This document shows, in pieces, positions 15,379 through 24,538 of a stretch of 34,189 nucleotides of DNA (the first letter of the stretch is position 1; each line of letters begins with the position of its first letter). Location of the stretch: NCBI GenBank assembly GCA_002746155.1, contig NVWF01000018.1:37238-71426 (forward strand). The letters are read 5' to 3'. Origin of the DNA: Gammaproteobacteria bacterium. GTDB taxonomy: Bacteria > Pseudomonadota > Gammaproteobacteria > Enterobacterales > GCA-2746155. The notes under the pieces were generated by a model, which made no database searches, had not been told where the DNA came from, and was given only the letters and a program-made list of their open reading frames with translations. Position numbers and translations under genes: made by a program.

Positions 15379-15726
15379 CTAGTTCGCATTCTGCAGAGTC
15401 TGTCGCTGATTGCGAGTTTTTAAGAATAGCTTAACATCTCGTCTATAAGCGTCTGGATCTAACAAGCTTAAGTTAGGTTGCCAAACTGGAATAATTTCAG
15501 GCGATTTACCTTCCATAAGCGGGTCTCGCCAGGGAACAATGGTTAGTGAGCGGGGAGACTCTTTATTTCCGGTAACACTCATACCTAACAGTCTTGTGGA
15601 ACTTGAAGTGGTTTTTTCCACTTCTTTAGCTGATTTTTTTGCAATTGCTTGCTGCTGTGCAAAACTGCTTAAGGTAAAGAGCATGGTACCTAGGATAAGC
15701 GTAATCTTTAATCTAGTCCAGTTCAT
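15379..15726 (-). CDS. Small exported protein of the ExbBD/TPR cluster, unknown
   Basis: This 115-residue protein has a Sec signal peptide (about 1-23, cleavage near SFAQQQA) and a short hydrophilic body with no cysteine or recognisable domain. A Pro/Trp-containing segment (SLTIVPWRDPLMEGKSPEI, near 60-78) stands out and may be an interaction motif. The gene starts inside the stop codon of the preceding TPR lipoprotein gene (TAATG) and is followed by the ExbB-like gene. It should be a periplasmic partner of the complex. I do not recognise a family. Confidence 0.65.
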   Translation of the reverse strand: MNWTRLKITLILGTMLFTLSSFAQQQAIAKKSAKEVEKTTSSSTRLLGMSVTGNKESPRSLTIVPWRDPLMEGKSPEIIPVWQPNLSLLDPDAYRRDVKLFLKTRNQRQTLQNAN

Positions 15727-16379
15727 TAGTTCGACTCCTTATTCAACTTTGCAATTCTGCGTTTTATGTCAGCTAACCAATTAGCAAGTCTTTTATCCTG
15801 CTTCTCTTCAGCAGTTAATTGTTTCTGGTATTGCAGATAATACTTTTGAGCCTCGGGTAAATTGTGTAAATAGAGATCTTGTAGTATAGCCATATTTGCT
15901 AGAACGGAAAGCTGTGTAGAATTTTTACTAAGCGCAGAAAGATAAAGTGTCTCCGCTTCCCTAAAAAGCCCTTTGGTTCTTTTTTCCGTGGCCATTAAAT
16001 TAAGCATTCTTGCCGATAGCACTTGTTCCTTATCTGCAGCTATATACACCAGCTGCATTTCTTCAGACTTGGAATTATCAAGATACAGCCTCATCAAATT
16101 AAAATAAGCAGCTTCCATCTTTGGTTCTATAATAATAGCTTGATTTAATAAGTTTGCAGCCTTCTCACTGTCATTTTGTAGATATTTATTGGCTTGATTA
16201 AACAAATCAATCGCCTTACTCGACCAGTTTACCACTTCCTTAGAAGGTGTTTGTACAGCTTCTAAGGGTAGTTGTTCTGAGCTGGGCGGTGTATCTTGCT
16301 GATCTAGAAAACTTGAACAGGCTGTGAGTGTCACAACTAGCATCAGAATTAAAAACTTACGGAGTAGTTGCATAATCAT
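15726..16379 (-). CDS. TPR-repeat lipoprotein
   Basis: The 217-residue protein begins with a lipoprotein signal ending in LTAC (Cys21), so it should be anchored to a membrane facing the periplasm. No Asp follows the Cys (CSS), consistent with sorting to the outer membrane. The body (about 50-205) is helical with TPR-like A/L/Y spacing, for example near 62-82 and 135-160. Its ATG overlaps the end of the large TPR lipoprotein gene by 23 bases (17 if the second ATG, at 16373, is used). Size and lipobox recall PilF/GltE-type TPR lipoproteins, which help assemble envelope machines. Within this cluster a scaffold role is likely, though not shown. Confidence 0.78.
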   Translation of the reverse strand: MIMQLLRKFLILMLVVTLTACSSFLDQQDTPPSSEQLPLEAVQTPSKEVVNWSSKAIDLFNQANKYLQNDSEKAANLLNQAIIIEPKMEAAYFNLMRLYLDNSKSEEMQLVYIAADKEQVLSARMLNLMATEKRTKGLFREAETLYLSALSKNSTQLSVLANMAILQDLYLHNLPEAQKYYLQYQKQLTAEEKQDKRLANWLADIKRRIAKLNKESN

Positions 16380-19278
16380 CCATAACCTCCGGTTTTATAT
16401 ATCTTGCTGGCATTAATATTTCCAATTGGGCAAAGCTCTCTCGTATCCACTTATCCCACACCCCTTGAGTCGTTAAACTGACATTAGCTTCAAAAGCTTC
16501 TATAGCTTGATCCTCAATGGGGAAAACTCTTTCTTCTAGTAATGTATCGTACTCCTCAAGTTCTATATCACTCATGCCCTTAGGTCGCTCTGAGTTAAAA
16601 ATTGCCTTGGCTAATAGGGCATAAGATTCTCCCATCTTATGTCCAGCTTGGGTGGACAGTGGCTGAAGACGATAGTCGAGTACTTTAGAAAATCCTTTGA
16701 GAGTAGCCTTAAGTTTAGCCCTTTTGTTAGTCAGAGAACGCCTTAGAGGTTGGGTGAGTTTAATCACCTTATAAGCATCAAAAATATCATTCGATAGGCT
16801 AACTTGAGCTTGGCCTGCCAAGGTTCTTGCTCTGATATCTGATAGTTTATTGCTATCAACGGTAGCAATAATTTTTCGTCGCCAAAAATCCTGTTTCCAT
16901 TTGATTTTTTGTTCACCATAAATAGTAATCAGATTATTTCTAGCCTCAAGTGATAAATCAAAAGGCTTAGGGTAGGCTTTTATATATCTCTTCCATAGTG
17001 CAACCGCTGTATCTTGAGCATTTTTATCGGACAATTTCATCCAACTTACCCCGGCTTGCCAAGTGGCTGTTCGAGAAAGCTCTAGATCATCACTAGACCG
17101 GGCAACCTGTTCATATTGCTTGGCAGCTCCCCGCCAATCGCCTAAGGCCTCAAAGGCAACAATAAGCTTAGCAGGTATACTTTTTGTCAAATTATTTGTC
17201 GGATAACGCTTAGCAAATTGCTCTAATACCCTGATGGCTTTCCCATAGGATTTAATCTCTAACAATAAACTTGCCGCATCAAATTCAGCATTTAATCTAA
17301 TTTTTGAATTCGGCTCCACCACTGCAAGTCTCAAGTATTGATCGATAGCCTGTTGAAATTTCTGCTGTTCTTTAAACATTTCTGCTTGTTTGTATATTGA
17401 TTGGGCACGTCGTTCATGGAAAATCTGCATTTTAGCTTTTGGATATTGATCAAGTTTGAAGATCAAGGTAAAGGCCTGTTCAGCTTTTTTGTAATGTTGT
17501 AAATCAAATTCACCATTGGCGATCACTTCCCGAGCACGCTTTAGATTTGCAGCTGTGGCCCATTGAGTTGACTTCATGATCTGAGCTTGGGCAACGGCTT
17601 CAATAGTCAATCCAGCAGCTAATTGCAGTTCGATGGTCAGAGCTAATACTTCTGGTACCCTCTTGGCATTTTTAAATACACTGGTATAGATTAGGCCCGC
17701 TTCAATGAGCTGATGCCTTGCCGCAAACATAACCGTCTTGGACTGTTCACTTGGGGTGTCTTTAGAAGCCGTTTCAAGTTCAGCATAAAGCTTTTGTCGC
17801 CCTAAGATAATTCTAAAGGCCGCTTCTTCTTTTCGATCATTAGATAAATTATTTTGTTCATAGGCCAAGATAGTATATTGAGAAATTGAGCCAAGGTTGT
17901 CTCCAGCATCATAGAGGGTTTCAGCTAATAGCCAGCGCTTATCCGTAACGTTAGGATGTTCACTAAAGCTCTTTAAGAATACTCTATACCACTTAGCTGC
18001 AGCTAAATAGTCCGCTACTTTTTTGCTTTCCTGGGCTTGGGCATGGTGAAAGTTAATCACATCATCGAGATTTTTATAGAGCCATTTAGAAACTTCAGTA
18101 GAGCGTTGGTATCCTGTCTTTGTCCAATAATCAGCAGCTGTTTGATATTTTTCAACAAAGGTTTCCTTTGCCTGTAAAACTAAATCTACAAAACCCGACA
18201 TGGAAAGTACATCAATACCCTTGTGATCAAACTTTGGAGCATCAGGATGCTCTGGGTTCGATTTAACAAAAGCAAAGTATGTATTTGCAGTATCTTGAAA
18301 TCGCTGCTGTTGCATATAAAGGCTTGCTAAGGATAAATAGAGTTCTGCCTCGAAGGGTTTATGTCCGTGTACTGAAAAATACTCTGCTAAACTTTCTGCT
18401 CCCTCCAAGTAAGATAAGCTTAAGGCTGTTACTCGGTAAGTCTCATTGATTAAATTTTTATTAGCACTGGTTACTTTTTCAGGGGAAACATAAATTATAT
18501 TTAATAATGCACCAAAGTCCTCTACTGCAAGATCATAGTTTTGTTTTTTAAATTGAGTCCAGCCACGCTTAAAAAGAGAGGTATTGTAGAAGCTATTAAG
18601 CTGACCCTTGGCCGGATCATTTTTATGAGTTAATACTTGAGAATACAGTTCTAGCGCAGTTGTGTAATTCTTCGCACTATAGGCATTTTCAGCCATACGA
18701 AATCTTGCTTCGATAACCTCAAAATCATCACCTTTTAACTGGGCCAGTTCAGCCAAAATATGTTGAGCGGATGATGGTTCACCATCTAACTCTAATATTC
18801 TTGCCAGCTGATATTGTATTTTTGATGACTCAATATTATCCCCATAATTATCGAGTAATGATTGATAATATTGGGCAGCAAGTTTCAAGTGCTCCTTCAT
18901 TAGAGTGGGGTCATTTTCAACCATTAAATTTTCAGCGATCATGGATTCTATTTCAGCCAAGCGTTGCAATGATTCAGCTTTTAACAAAGAAGACTCAGTT
19001 GTATCCAGCAGGATCAAATAACTCTCTTTTGCCTGCTCAAGAGATGCAGTGGGAATCTTCGTTGAAGGCAAATGAACCGGCTCAATAACCAATGACTCTA
19101 GGCTGGGCTCATTAATTACTGGTGGGCCTTCTGGCTCTGATGTTAAAAAAGGTATGGATAAAGAAAAACTGCAACCACTGAGCATTATTAGCATGAAAGA
19201 TATGAACAACAACCTTATCTTACAAGACAAGATTGTAATGCTTTGCTGGATAAGTGTATAGGATGCCAATTTAGTCAT
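16357..19278 (-). CDS. Large TPR-repeat lipoprotein (973 aa)
   Basis: The N-terminus has a hydrophobic stretch (about 22-33) followed by the lipobox LSGC (Cys36). The long n-region before it suggests that a start downstream of 19278 may be used. Most of the length is TPR-like helices, with recognisable repeats around 170-260, 425-480, 610-660 and 680-760. Sequences such as AAQYYQSLLDNYGD and AIRVLEQFAKRYPTNN resemble the YbgF/BamD/YfgL-associated TPR type. It should lie in the periplasm attached to the outer membrane (residue +2 is Ser) and act as a scaffold. The first bases overlap the end of the upstream TPR gene by 8 nt. Similar in style to the large TPR components of the Myxococcus Glt complex; exact equivalence not established. 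Confidence 0.8.
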   Translation of the reverse strand: MTKLASYTLIQQSITILSCKIRLLFISFMLIMLSGCSFSLSIPFLTSEPEGPPVINEPSLESLVIEPVHLPSTKIPTASLEQAKESYLILLDTTESSLLKAESLQRLAEIESMIAENLMVENDPTLMKEHLKLAAQYYQSLLDNYGDNIESSKIQYQLARILELDGEPSSAQHILAELAQLKGDDFEVIEARFRMAENAYSAKNYTTALELYSQVLTHKNDPAKGQLNSFYNTSLFKRGWTQFKKQNYDLAVEDFGALLNIIYVSPEKVTSANKNLINETYRVTALSLSYLEGAESLAEYFSVHGHKPFEAELYLSLASLYMQQQRFQDTANTYFAFVKSNPEHPDAPKFDHKGIDVLSMSGFVDLVLQAKETFVEKYQTAADYWTKTGYQRSTEVSKWLYKNLDDVINFHHAQAQESKKVADYLAAAKWYRVFLKSFSEHPNVTDKRWLLAETLYDAGDNLGSISQYTILAYEQNNLSNDRKEEAAFRIILGRQKLYAELETASKDTPSEQSKTVMFAARHQLIEAGLIYTSVFKNAKRVPEVLALTIELQLAAGLTIEAVAQAQIMKSTQWATAANLKRAREVIANGEFDLQHYKKAEQAFTLIFKLDQYPKAKMQIFHERRAQSIYKQAEMFKEQQKFQQAIDQYLRLAVVEPNSKIRLNAEFDAASLLLEIKSYGKAIRVLEQFAKRYPTNNLTKSIPAKLIVAFEALGDWRGAAKQYEQVARSSDDLELSRTATWQAGVSWMKLSDKNAQDTAVALWKRYIKAYPKPFDLSLEARNNLITIYGEQKIKWKQDFWRRKIIATVDSNKLSDIRARTLAGQAQVSLSNDIFDAYKVIKLTQPLRRSLTNKRAKLKATLKGFSKVLDYRLQPLSTQAGHKMGESYALLAKAIFNSERPKGMSDIELEEYDTLLEERVFPIEDQAIEAFEANVSLTTQGVWDKWIRESFAQLEILMPARYIKPEVMDDYATTP

Positions 19279-21166
19279 CGTTTAATGACTCCTGAATGGC
19301 TTTAAATCTTAGTCTAGCTAGGGCTAAATTAGCCTGTTCTGCAAGACTATTTAAAGCTATCTGGCGTTGACCTACAAACTTTAAAAACTCATCAGACATG
19401 GCCACTTCAAGTTCTTGTTGAAGTATAACCACCTGTGCCACTAAATCATCACCCCTTTTCAGTAATTCATCAATTCTTAACAAGTCTGATGTTGATGATT
19501 TTCGAGGTTTATTGGCGAGTACTTTTAAGGTTTTTAATCGTTCTGATAACTCAATTAATGTTTGCTTTAATTTTCCGAGTCCGGCTTTTGCAGCGGAAGT
19601 ATTTTCATCTCTTTCACGATGAAAGTTCCACTGGGCAACACCTTGAAGTCGTCGGATTTTTTCGATTTTTTCATCACTGACTTCATCAGGAATATTTTTT
19701 GAAATAGTCCTTAGATTTTGTAATTTTAACCAGTGAACAAAATTTTCCTGTGAGAGGAATTTCTCAGCAATTGGTTTGATTTTTTGCTGCTCAAATTCTA
19801 TCTTAAGCTTGTCATGGGTTTGGTAAAGTTTTTGACTTGGATTGTCTTGTAGTTTTTGATTGACCAAGGTTGATTTCTGCACATACCTCTGATCATTCTC
19901 TTTTAATACTAATGATATGGTGGGTAAGATAGACAAACTCTTTTTTAATTTTTCTTCAAATAATGAAAGTTCACGCCACTCTTGTAAGAAAGTATAAAAG
20001 CGTGGATTAGCAATAAGCATACGTTTAAAGTCCTCTGGAAAAGCTTGGCTTTCACTTGAGAAATTTTCAGATAAACTTAACAATACTCTCCAACTGTGTT
20101 CTTGCAACATAGTGTCTAATTGCTTAAGTGCTGTTGCCTGAGATATCACCGCTTTTTCGTAGCCCTTTACTGCTAAGGATAAATCACCTAATTTTTGATG
20201 GGCATAGGGAACAGCAAGCCAGGCTTCTTGAACGGTGGGATCAAATAATGCAGCTTTGTTTGCTAATCGATTCCAATAGGTTAAGGCCTTATCAAATTCG
20301 TCAGTTTGGCCATAGGTCCATCCTAAAAGCAATAAGGCGTCATTAGATACTAGTCCATCTAAACGAATATTAATGAAAAATTCCCTAGCCTTAAGTGAGA
20401 GGTTTAAATTAATCGCATCAAGCCCCAAAGCTAACTTAGCCTGATCGACTAAAGCATATTGCTCTTGATCAACAGGTTCAATATTGCTTATTTTAGTTAA
20501 TAATAATCGGCCATTGTTCTGGGCAGCTTGATCGGCTAATTTGAGTAATGATAAGCCCTGATTATAATTAGCATAGAGTTGTAGATTGCTCTTATTATCA
20601 ATATTTTCTAACTGTCTTGCCGCTTCTATAAATCGTCCTTCAATAAATAAAAGTTGGGCATTCATCATTTTCTTTCGTACTAATTCATTGCCCGTTAAGT
20701 GCTGCTCATCAACCTTTTCTAACCAAAATCTAGAAGAGCTTAAATCTTGAGATTGAAAATAAACTCTTGCCATTATAAGCGCCAGTCTTGAATTTAATTT
20801 CTGATTAAGATTTTGATGTCCAATTTGTTCCAGCCGATTTTGTGCCTCTGCAGCTAATCCAAAATCTAATAATAAACCAGCAGCGAGAAGATCTGCCTGT
20901 GGCTGATGGGGCCGAAGTTTATTTCTGCTCTCTCTGGCGTACAAGCGGATCAGGGCCTCCATTTTGTCGCCACTGAAATAATAAAAAAGAACCTCACCCC
21001 AGGCGAGACTGGAGACAATGTCCAATTGAATTGATTTTACTTTGAGTTGATCTGACTTATTTTCTATATCTTGTTGAGACAAAAAGGTCGAGGAAGAGCC
21101 CACCATTAGAGTAAACAATAAAACTTGAACTTTAATCAGCTTTTTATTCAACATAAAAGACAACAC
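19271..21166 (-). CDS. Exported TPR-repeat protein (about 630 aa)
   Basis: A hydrophobic signal segment near the N-terminus (KVQVLLFTLMVGSSSTFL) precedes a long helical protein. TPR-like repeats are visible up to about residue 350 (for example LGLDAINLNLSLKAREFFIN and ALTYWNRLANKAALFDPTV). The C-terminal 280 residues are charged, with coiled-coil character (KLKIEFEQQKIKPIAEKFL). Several start codons lie close together: TTG 21169, GTG 21166, TTG 21163 and ATG 21154. GTG 21166 has AGG at 5 nt and is my choice, with low certainty. It follows the 177-residue gene after a short gap and overlaps the next gene by 8 nt. A periplasmic scaffold is the likeliest role; no enzyme motif is present. Confidence 0.75.
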   Translation of the reverse strand: MLSFMLNKKLIKVQVLLFTLMVGSSSTFLSQQDIENKSDQLKVKSIQLDIVSSLAWGEVLFYYFSGDKMEALIRLYARESRNKLRPHQPQADLLAAGLLLDFGLAAEAQNRLEQIGHQNLNQKLNSRLALIMARVYFQSQDLSSSRFWLEKVDEQHLTGNELVRKKMMNAQLLFIEGRFIEAARQLENIDNKSNLQLYANYNQGLSLLKLADQAAQNNGRLLLTKISNIEPVDQEQYALVDQAKLALGLDAINLNLSLKAREFFINIRLDGLVSNDALLLLGWTYGQTDEFDKALTYWNRLANKAALFDPTVQEAWLAVPYAHQKLGDLSLAVKGYEKAVISQATALKQLDTMLQEHSWRVLLSLSENFSSESQAFPEDFKRMLIANPRFYTFLQEWRELSLFEEKLKKSLSILPTISLVLKENDQRYVQKSTLVNQKLQDNPSQKLYQTHDKLKIEFEQQKIKPIAEKFLSQENFVHWLKLQNLRTISKNIPDEVSDEKIEKIRRLQGVAQWNFHRERDENTSAAKAGLGKLKQTLIELSERLKTLKVLANKPRKSSTSDLLRIDELLKRGDDLVAQVVILQQELEVAMSDEFLKFVGQRQIALNSLAEQANLALARLRFKAIQESLNDD

Positions 21167-21178
21167 CAATACCTATTC

Positions 21179-21712
21179 TTAATTCCAGGCTTTAATTTTG
21201 AATTTAGGTTGTTGAGTTGCAGCATCATCGACTATTTGGATTTCAAAGGATTTCTCTACATCTTTTTTATCAAACTTTAAACTAACTGCTCTTTTATAGG
21301 GACGCCCTTTTGTACCAATACCAGTAAAAAAGGCTACTAACTCGTGCTCACCTGAAGCAATATTGCCCTGATAAATAGGATGAATAGCCCCCCTTTTTAA
21401 CGCTTCAATATCCTTTACCGTATAGAGGAATGAGCTAATTGGTTTACCATCGAGTTTTAGTTTTACACTCTCTAATTTAAAAAAGCGGCCTAAATCGAGA
21501 GAGACATACAGGGCTAAACGTGTTGAGGCGGGATGTAGGAGATCTTCTTCAAGTAGAAATAAATCACGATTGAGTTCTATCACTTGGGCTTTAATGTCAT
21601 TTGAGCGTTGCGCTAACCCCCCATCTTCACCTTTAGCAGGGCTGGGATCTGCGGCGAGCATAGGATTTAAAGTAAATATAACTAATACTAGGCTCAAAAT
21701 TAAATGTTTCAC
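21179..21712 (-). CDS. Periplasmic protein, first gene of the ExbBD/TPR cluster
   Basis: The 177-residue protein starts at a GTG with GGGAG seven bases upstream and has a clean signal peptide (cleavage near MLAADP, residue 20). The mature part has a helical stretch (about 33-60), then a beta-rich domain with paired hydrophobic strands (RLALYVSLDLGRFFKLESVK, GEHELVAFFTGIG, SFEIQIVD). It looks like an immunoglobulin-like or carbohydrate-module-type sandwich. No catalytic motif is evident and I do not recognise a family with certainty. As the promoter-proximal gene it is probably a structural periplasmic or outer-envelope part of the machine. Upstream lies a 106-bp gap that should contain the operon promoter; I could not pick a convincing -10/-35 pair there. 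Confidence 0.7.
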   Translation of the reverse strand: MKHLILSLVLVIFTLNPMLAADPSPAKGEDGGLAQRSNDIKAQVIELNRDLFLLEEDLLHPASTRLALYVSLDLGRFFKLESVKLKLDGKPISSFLYTVKDIEALKRGAIHPIYQGNIASGEHELVAFFTGIGTKGRPYKRAVSLKFDKKDVEKSFEIQIVDDAATQQPKFKIKAWN

Positions 21713-21818
21713 AAATTACTCCCTGTATAAATCGTCAGTTTTAATAATAGATGGTTGAAGAGCAATAGCATAGCCTACCTTATACTAACAAAATGATGCC
21801 TAGATCACAGTATTCCTA

Positions 21819-24293
21819 TTATTCAATATTACCTGTCAAAACCACCCTTGACTTAGCATCTTTCAGAATATCCTCACGCTTAAAAAGAATCGGTCGCCAT
21901 TGTTTTTTGGCAAACAAGCTTGTTTGATCATTATAATATTCTGATGATGGGTCACCAGATTCACCATAAGTTAAAAATGCTTCAGCAACAGGCCCATCAT
22001 CGGTGTAACTTAAGCTTAGTAGGAAACTTGCTCCATAGGTAATCACGTAGCCTTTATCCGTTAGATTATTACTGCCCTCAATTTTTTCACCTCTGACTTG
22101 CTCTGCTTGAGCTTCATAGATACGCTGACTAACAATATTTGCAATCCCCTCTGCTTCTCCGCCACCATGAAGAGCAATCTTCTTATTACCACGGTAAGCA
22201 AACTGGGCATCGGCAAGACTGGCGTCAAGTTTTAGCTCAGCCTTGTCAAGATTCGAAACAGCTTGAGCCAAATGTAAAAGTGCAGTATTTTTATCGGCTA
22301 AACCACTGGGAGTGTTAACGGGATCATTAGCATCAAAAGCTACCTCGAATAGCTTACCTTTTTTGAGGGTTTCTGAGAACTCATAAAGAGTAATCCACTC
22401 ACGAAATAAAACGGCTCCCTTACTCTCTAGGTTTAATCGTTTATCATATTCTTTTAGCACCTTACAGGCTTGAGTTAAGTCAACCTTTAGCATGTCAAGC
22501 ATAACAGCTTGCTCACTCGTACAGGCAAGTACCAGCTCATCTACCAGCAATTCTGCACTCAAACTACGATTTGAAAATAGTGCCTGTTGAATTTCCTTCA
22601 AAGAAAACTTTCCATCCTCTCCTGAAGGCCCATTTTCACTGAGATCAGAGACGAGCATTGCGTTTATACGGGTTCGTAAAGTCCGAGCAGAATTAACGCG
22701 TCCATAAAGTGGACTAAAGCCCGTTAAGGGTTGTTCTACATTTGTTAGCCAGTAACTATCATTGGCATTGAAAATATAGTCAGACCGTTCAAGTTGTGGT
22801 TTTTCACTAAAGGGTACTACCCCGGTTAATCTTGAATCCTTGTGGGATTGCCATTCAAATCGACTATCACTTCCATCGAGTAGAATAAGTCCACTTTTAT
22901 TATAAAATGCCTTGGTTAATGGGTCGCTTTCCGTGCGCTCGCGCCAAAGTTCAATTGCCTGCTCACTGAGGCGTCCCACGGTTGAGCCATCCATGTAGAC
23001 AGCTCGACCATCTTTACTTGTCGCCATGGTATTAGCCCAAGGCATGGCGTTCCATTTATTATGAGCTTCTTTAAGAGCATCCATATCAGATGCCAAGTTC
23101 ATAGCCTTGAACTGGGACAATGAATTTTGATTCTGGAAGTTAGCATCGCGCATAGTTAGTGCTAAGTTATCTGACCATTTAGCTCCAGGTAAGTTTACCA
23201 GAGGCCCATAGTGACTAAACCAAACAGTATGCACCTGTGAGGTACCATCTTTTAAAGGTACCATGACTTTTTTTGCGCGCATTTTTCTTGGCTTATCATC
23301 ATAATAATAGCTAGTTGGATCTCCAGGTACTAGTTTAAGCGTATAAAAAACCACTCGTTTACTTTTGGAAACCGTAAGGGTCCAACCAACATTTTCATTA
23401 AAGCCAATGGCAACACCCGGGGTACCAATTAAATGGGCACCGTAGATATCAAGTTTACCTGGAATAGTAAGATGCTTTTCCCAAAATCGGTTAGTACCTG
23501 TCCAAGGGTAATGTGGATTGCCGAGTAATAATCCGCGGCCATTTTCGGTTCTATCTTTACCAAAAGCCCAGCCATTTGATCCTAAATATTTTGAGTTTAA
23601 CGTATCAATTTCGTCTTCTAAGGTCTGTTGATTAATACTTTCTTGTAGAGTACTTTTTTGCTGGGTACCTTCTTGTAGAGTAGTAAGTGCTGCAACTTCA
23701 AGTTGATTAATTTTTGGAGGTTTTGCGCTTACAATCATGCCAGTCATACGTGGTGCAGATTGGGCCACAACTTGAAAGCGAGAAAATACTTCGGCGGCCG
23801 TTATTTCTTTTACCCAAGCTGCTCCCTTACACCAAGATGTGATGTTGTCCCGCCCGGTATCTCTGATGTACTTGTTATAACCCGCTGTATATCCCTTAAT
23901 CCATTGCTGATTTTCTTCAGATTGAGCCTTAAGTTCTGTTTCGGCCCGATTAGGAATATCCAAGGCACGAATAACAATGTCACTTAATAAATGTTTTTTA
24001 TCGTCACCCTCTCCATGATATTTAGTTCGTTCACCTCGTGCTACTACAATGGAGTGGGCAATATTACAGACATGATCCTCGGCTGCGGCAAAACCTTCTC
24101 CAAAACCCAAGCTGCCAAAATCATCCGCTGTTATATGTGGAATGCCATAACTGGTCCGAACTATCTCAGCCTTGTACTGAAGCGCAGCTTCAGTCTTCTC
24201 CTGTTGTAGGTGATCCGGGCCCTGTTGATTACAAGAGGCCAGTAGCCCTAAGCTTAAGACAATAGATAAACTAAGCATTTTTTTATTCTGCAC
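21819..24293 (-). CDS. Penicillin/AHL acylase-family lipoprotein (Ntn hydrolase)
   Basis: The enzyme is about 824 residues and cleaves amide-linked acyl groups. The family includes penicillin, aculeacin and acyl-homoserine-lactone acylases. It is made as a precursor that cuts itself before a nucleophilic Ser. Here that is Ser241 (longer-start numbering) in LGSNGWAFG, followed by GNPHYPW with the conserved His. The alpha part (about 40-200) contains RTSYGIPHITADDFGSLGFG. The N-terminus is a lipoprotein signal (LASC, Cys23), so it is membrane-anchored, which is less usual for the family. GTG 24293 has GGAG seven bases upstream and is preferred to TTG 24299; ATG 24278 is a further option. It follows the same strand as the ExbBD cluster but lies upstream and is probably separate. 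Substrate not predictable. Confidence 0.88.
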   Translation of the reverse strand: MQNKKMLSLSIVLSLGLLASCNQQGPDHLQQEKTEAALQYKAEIVRTSYGIPHITADDFGSLGFGEGFAAAEDHVCNIAHSIVVARGERTKYHGEGDDKKHLLSDIVIRALDIPNRAETELKAQSEENQQWIKGYTAGYNKYIRDTGRDNITSWCKGAAWVKEITAAEVFSRFQVVAQSAPRMTGMIVSAKPPKINQLEVAALTTLQEGTQQKSTLQESINQQTLEDEIDTLNSKYLGSNGWAFGKDRTENGRGLLLGNPHYPWTGTNRFWEKHLTIPGKLDIYGAHLIGTPGVAIGFNENVGWTLTVSKSKRVVFYTLKLVPGDPTSYYYDDKPRKMRAKKVMVPLKDGTSQVHTVWFSHYGPLVNLPGAKWSDNLALTMRDANFQNQNSLSQFKAMNLASDMDALKEAHNKWNAMPWANTMATSKDGRAVYMDGSTVGRLSEQAIELWRERTESDPLTKAFYNKSGLILLDGSDSRFEWQSHKDSRLTGVVPFSEKPQLERSDYIFNANDSYWLTNVEQPLTGFSPLYGRVNSARTLRTRINAMLVSDLSENGPSGEDGKFSLKEIQQALFSNRSLSAELLVDELVLACTSEQAVMLDMLKVDLTQACKVLKEYDKRLNLESKGAVLFREWITLYEFSETLKKGKLFEVAFDANDPVNTPSGLADKNTALLHLAQAVSNLDKAELKLDASLADAQFAYRGNKKIALHGGGEAEGIANIVSQRIYEAQAEQVRGEKIEGSNNLTDKGYVITYGASFLLSLSYTDDGPVAEAFLTYGESGDPSSEYYNDQTSLFAKKQWRPILFKREDILKDAKSRVVLTGNIE

Positions 24294-24299
24294 AGCCAA

Positions 24300-24538
24300 A
24301 CTCCAAGTTTCACAAAGAAAGTCTGATAATAATGGCTTTACATAAAAAAATCGAGTAATGAATTGTTTTCCATAGAAATTGTTCTTTGTCTAAGGGTTAA
24401 CTTTATTAATCACCATGATCGAGCTAAACTAGGACTCACAAAAATTGCTATACTAAGAACAAAGCATCATTTGATACTATAGCTCTACAACTTACATACT
24501 TAGTTAATAAACTATTTACCAACCATAAGAGGTTTTAT
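24300..24538. other. Divergent spacer between acylase and M36 protease
   Basis: This 239-bp AT-rich gap must hold promoters for both flanking genes. I see no clear palindrome, FNR box or convincing sigma70 pair. AGAGG sits just ahead of the protease ATG and is its ribosome-binding site. Confidence 0.4.
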
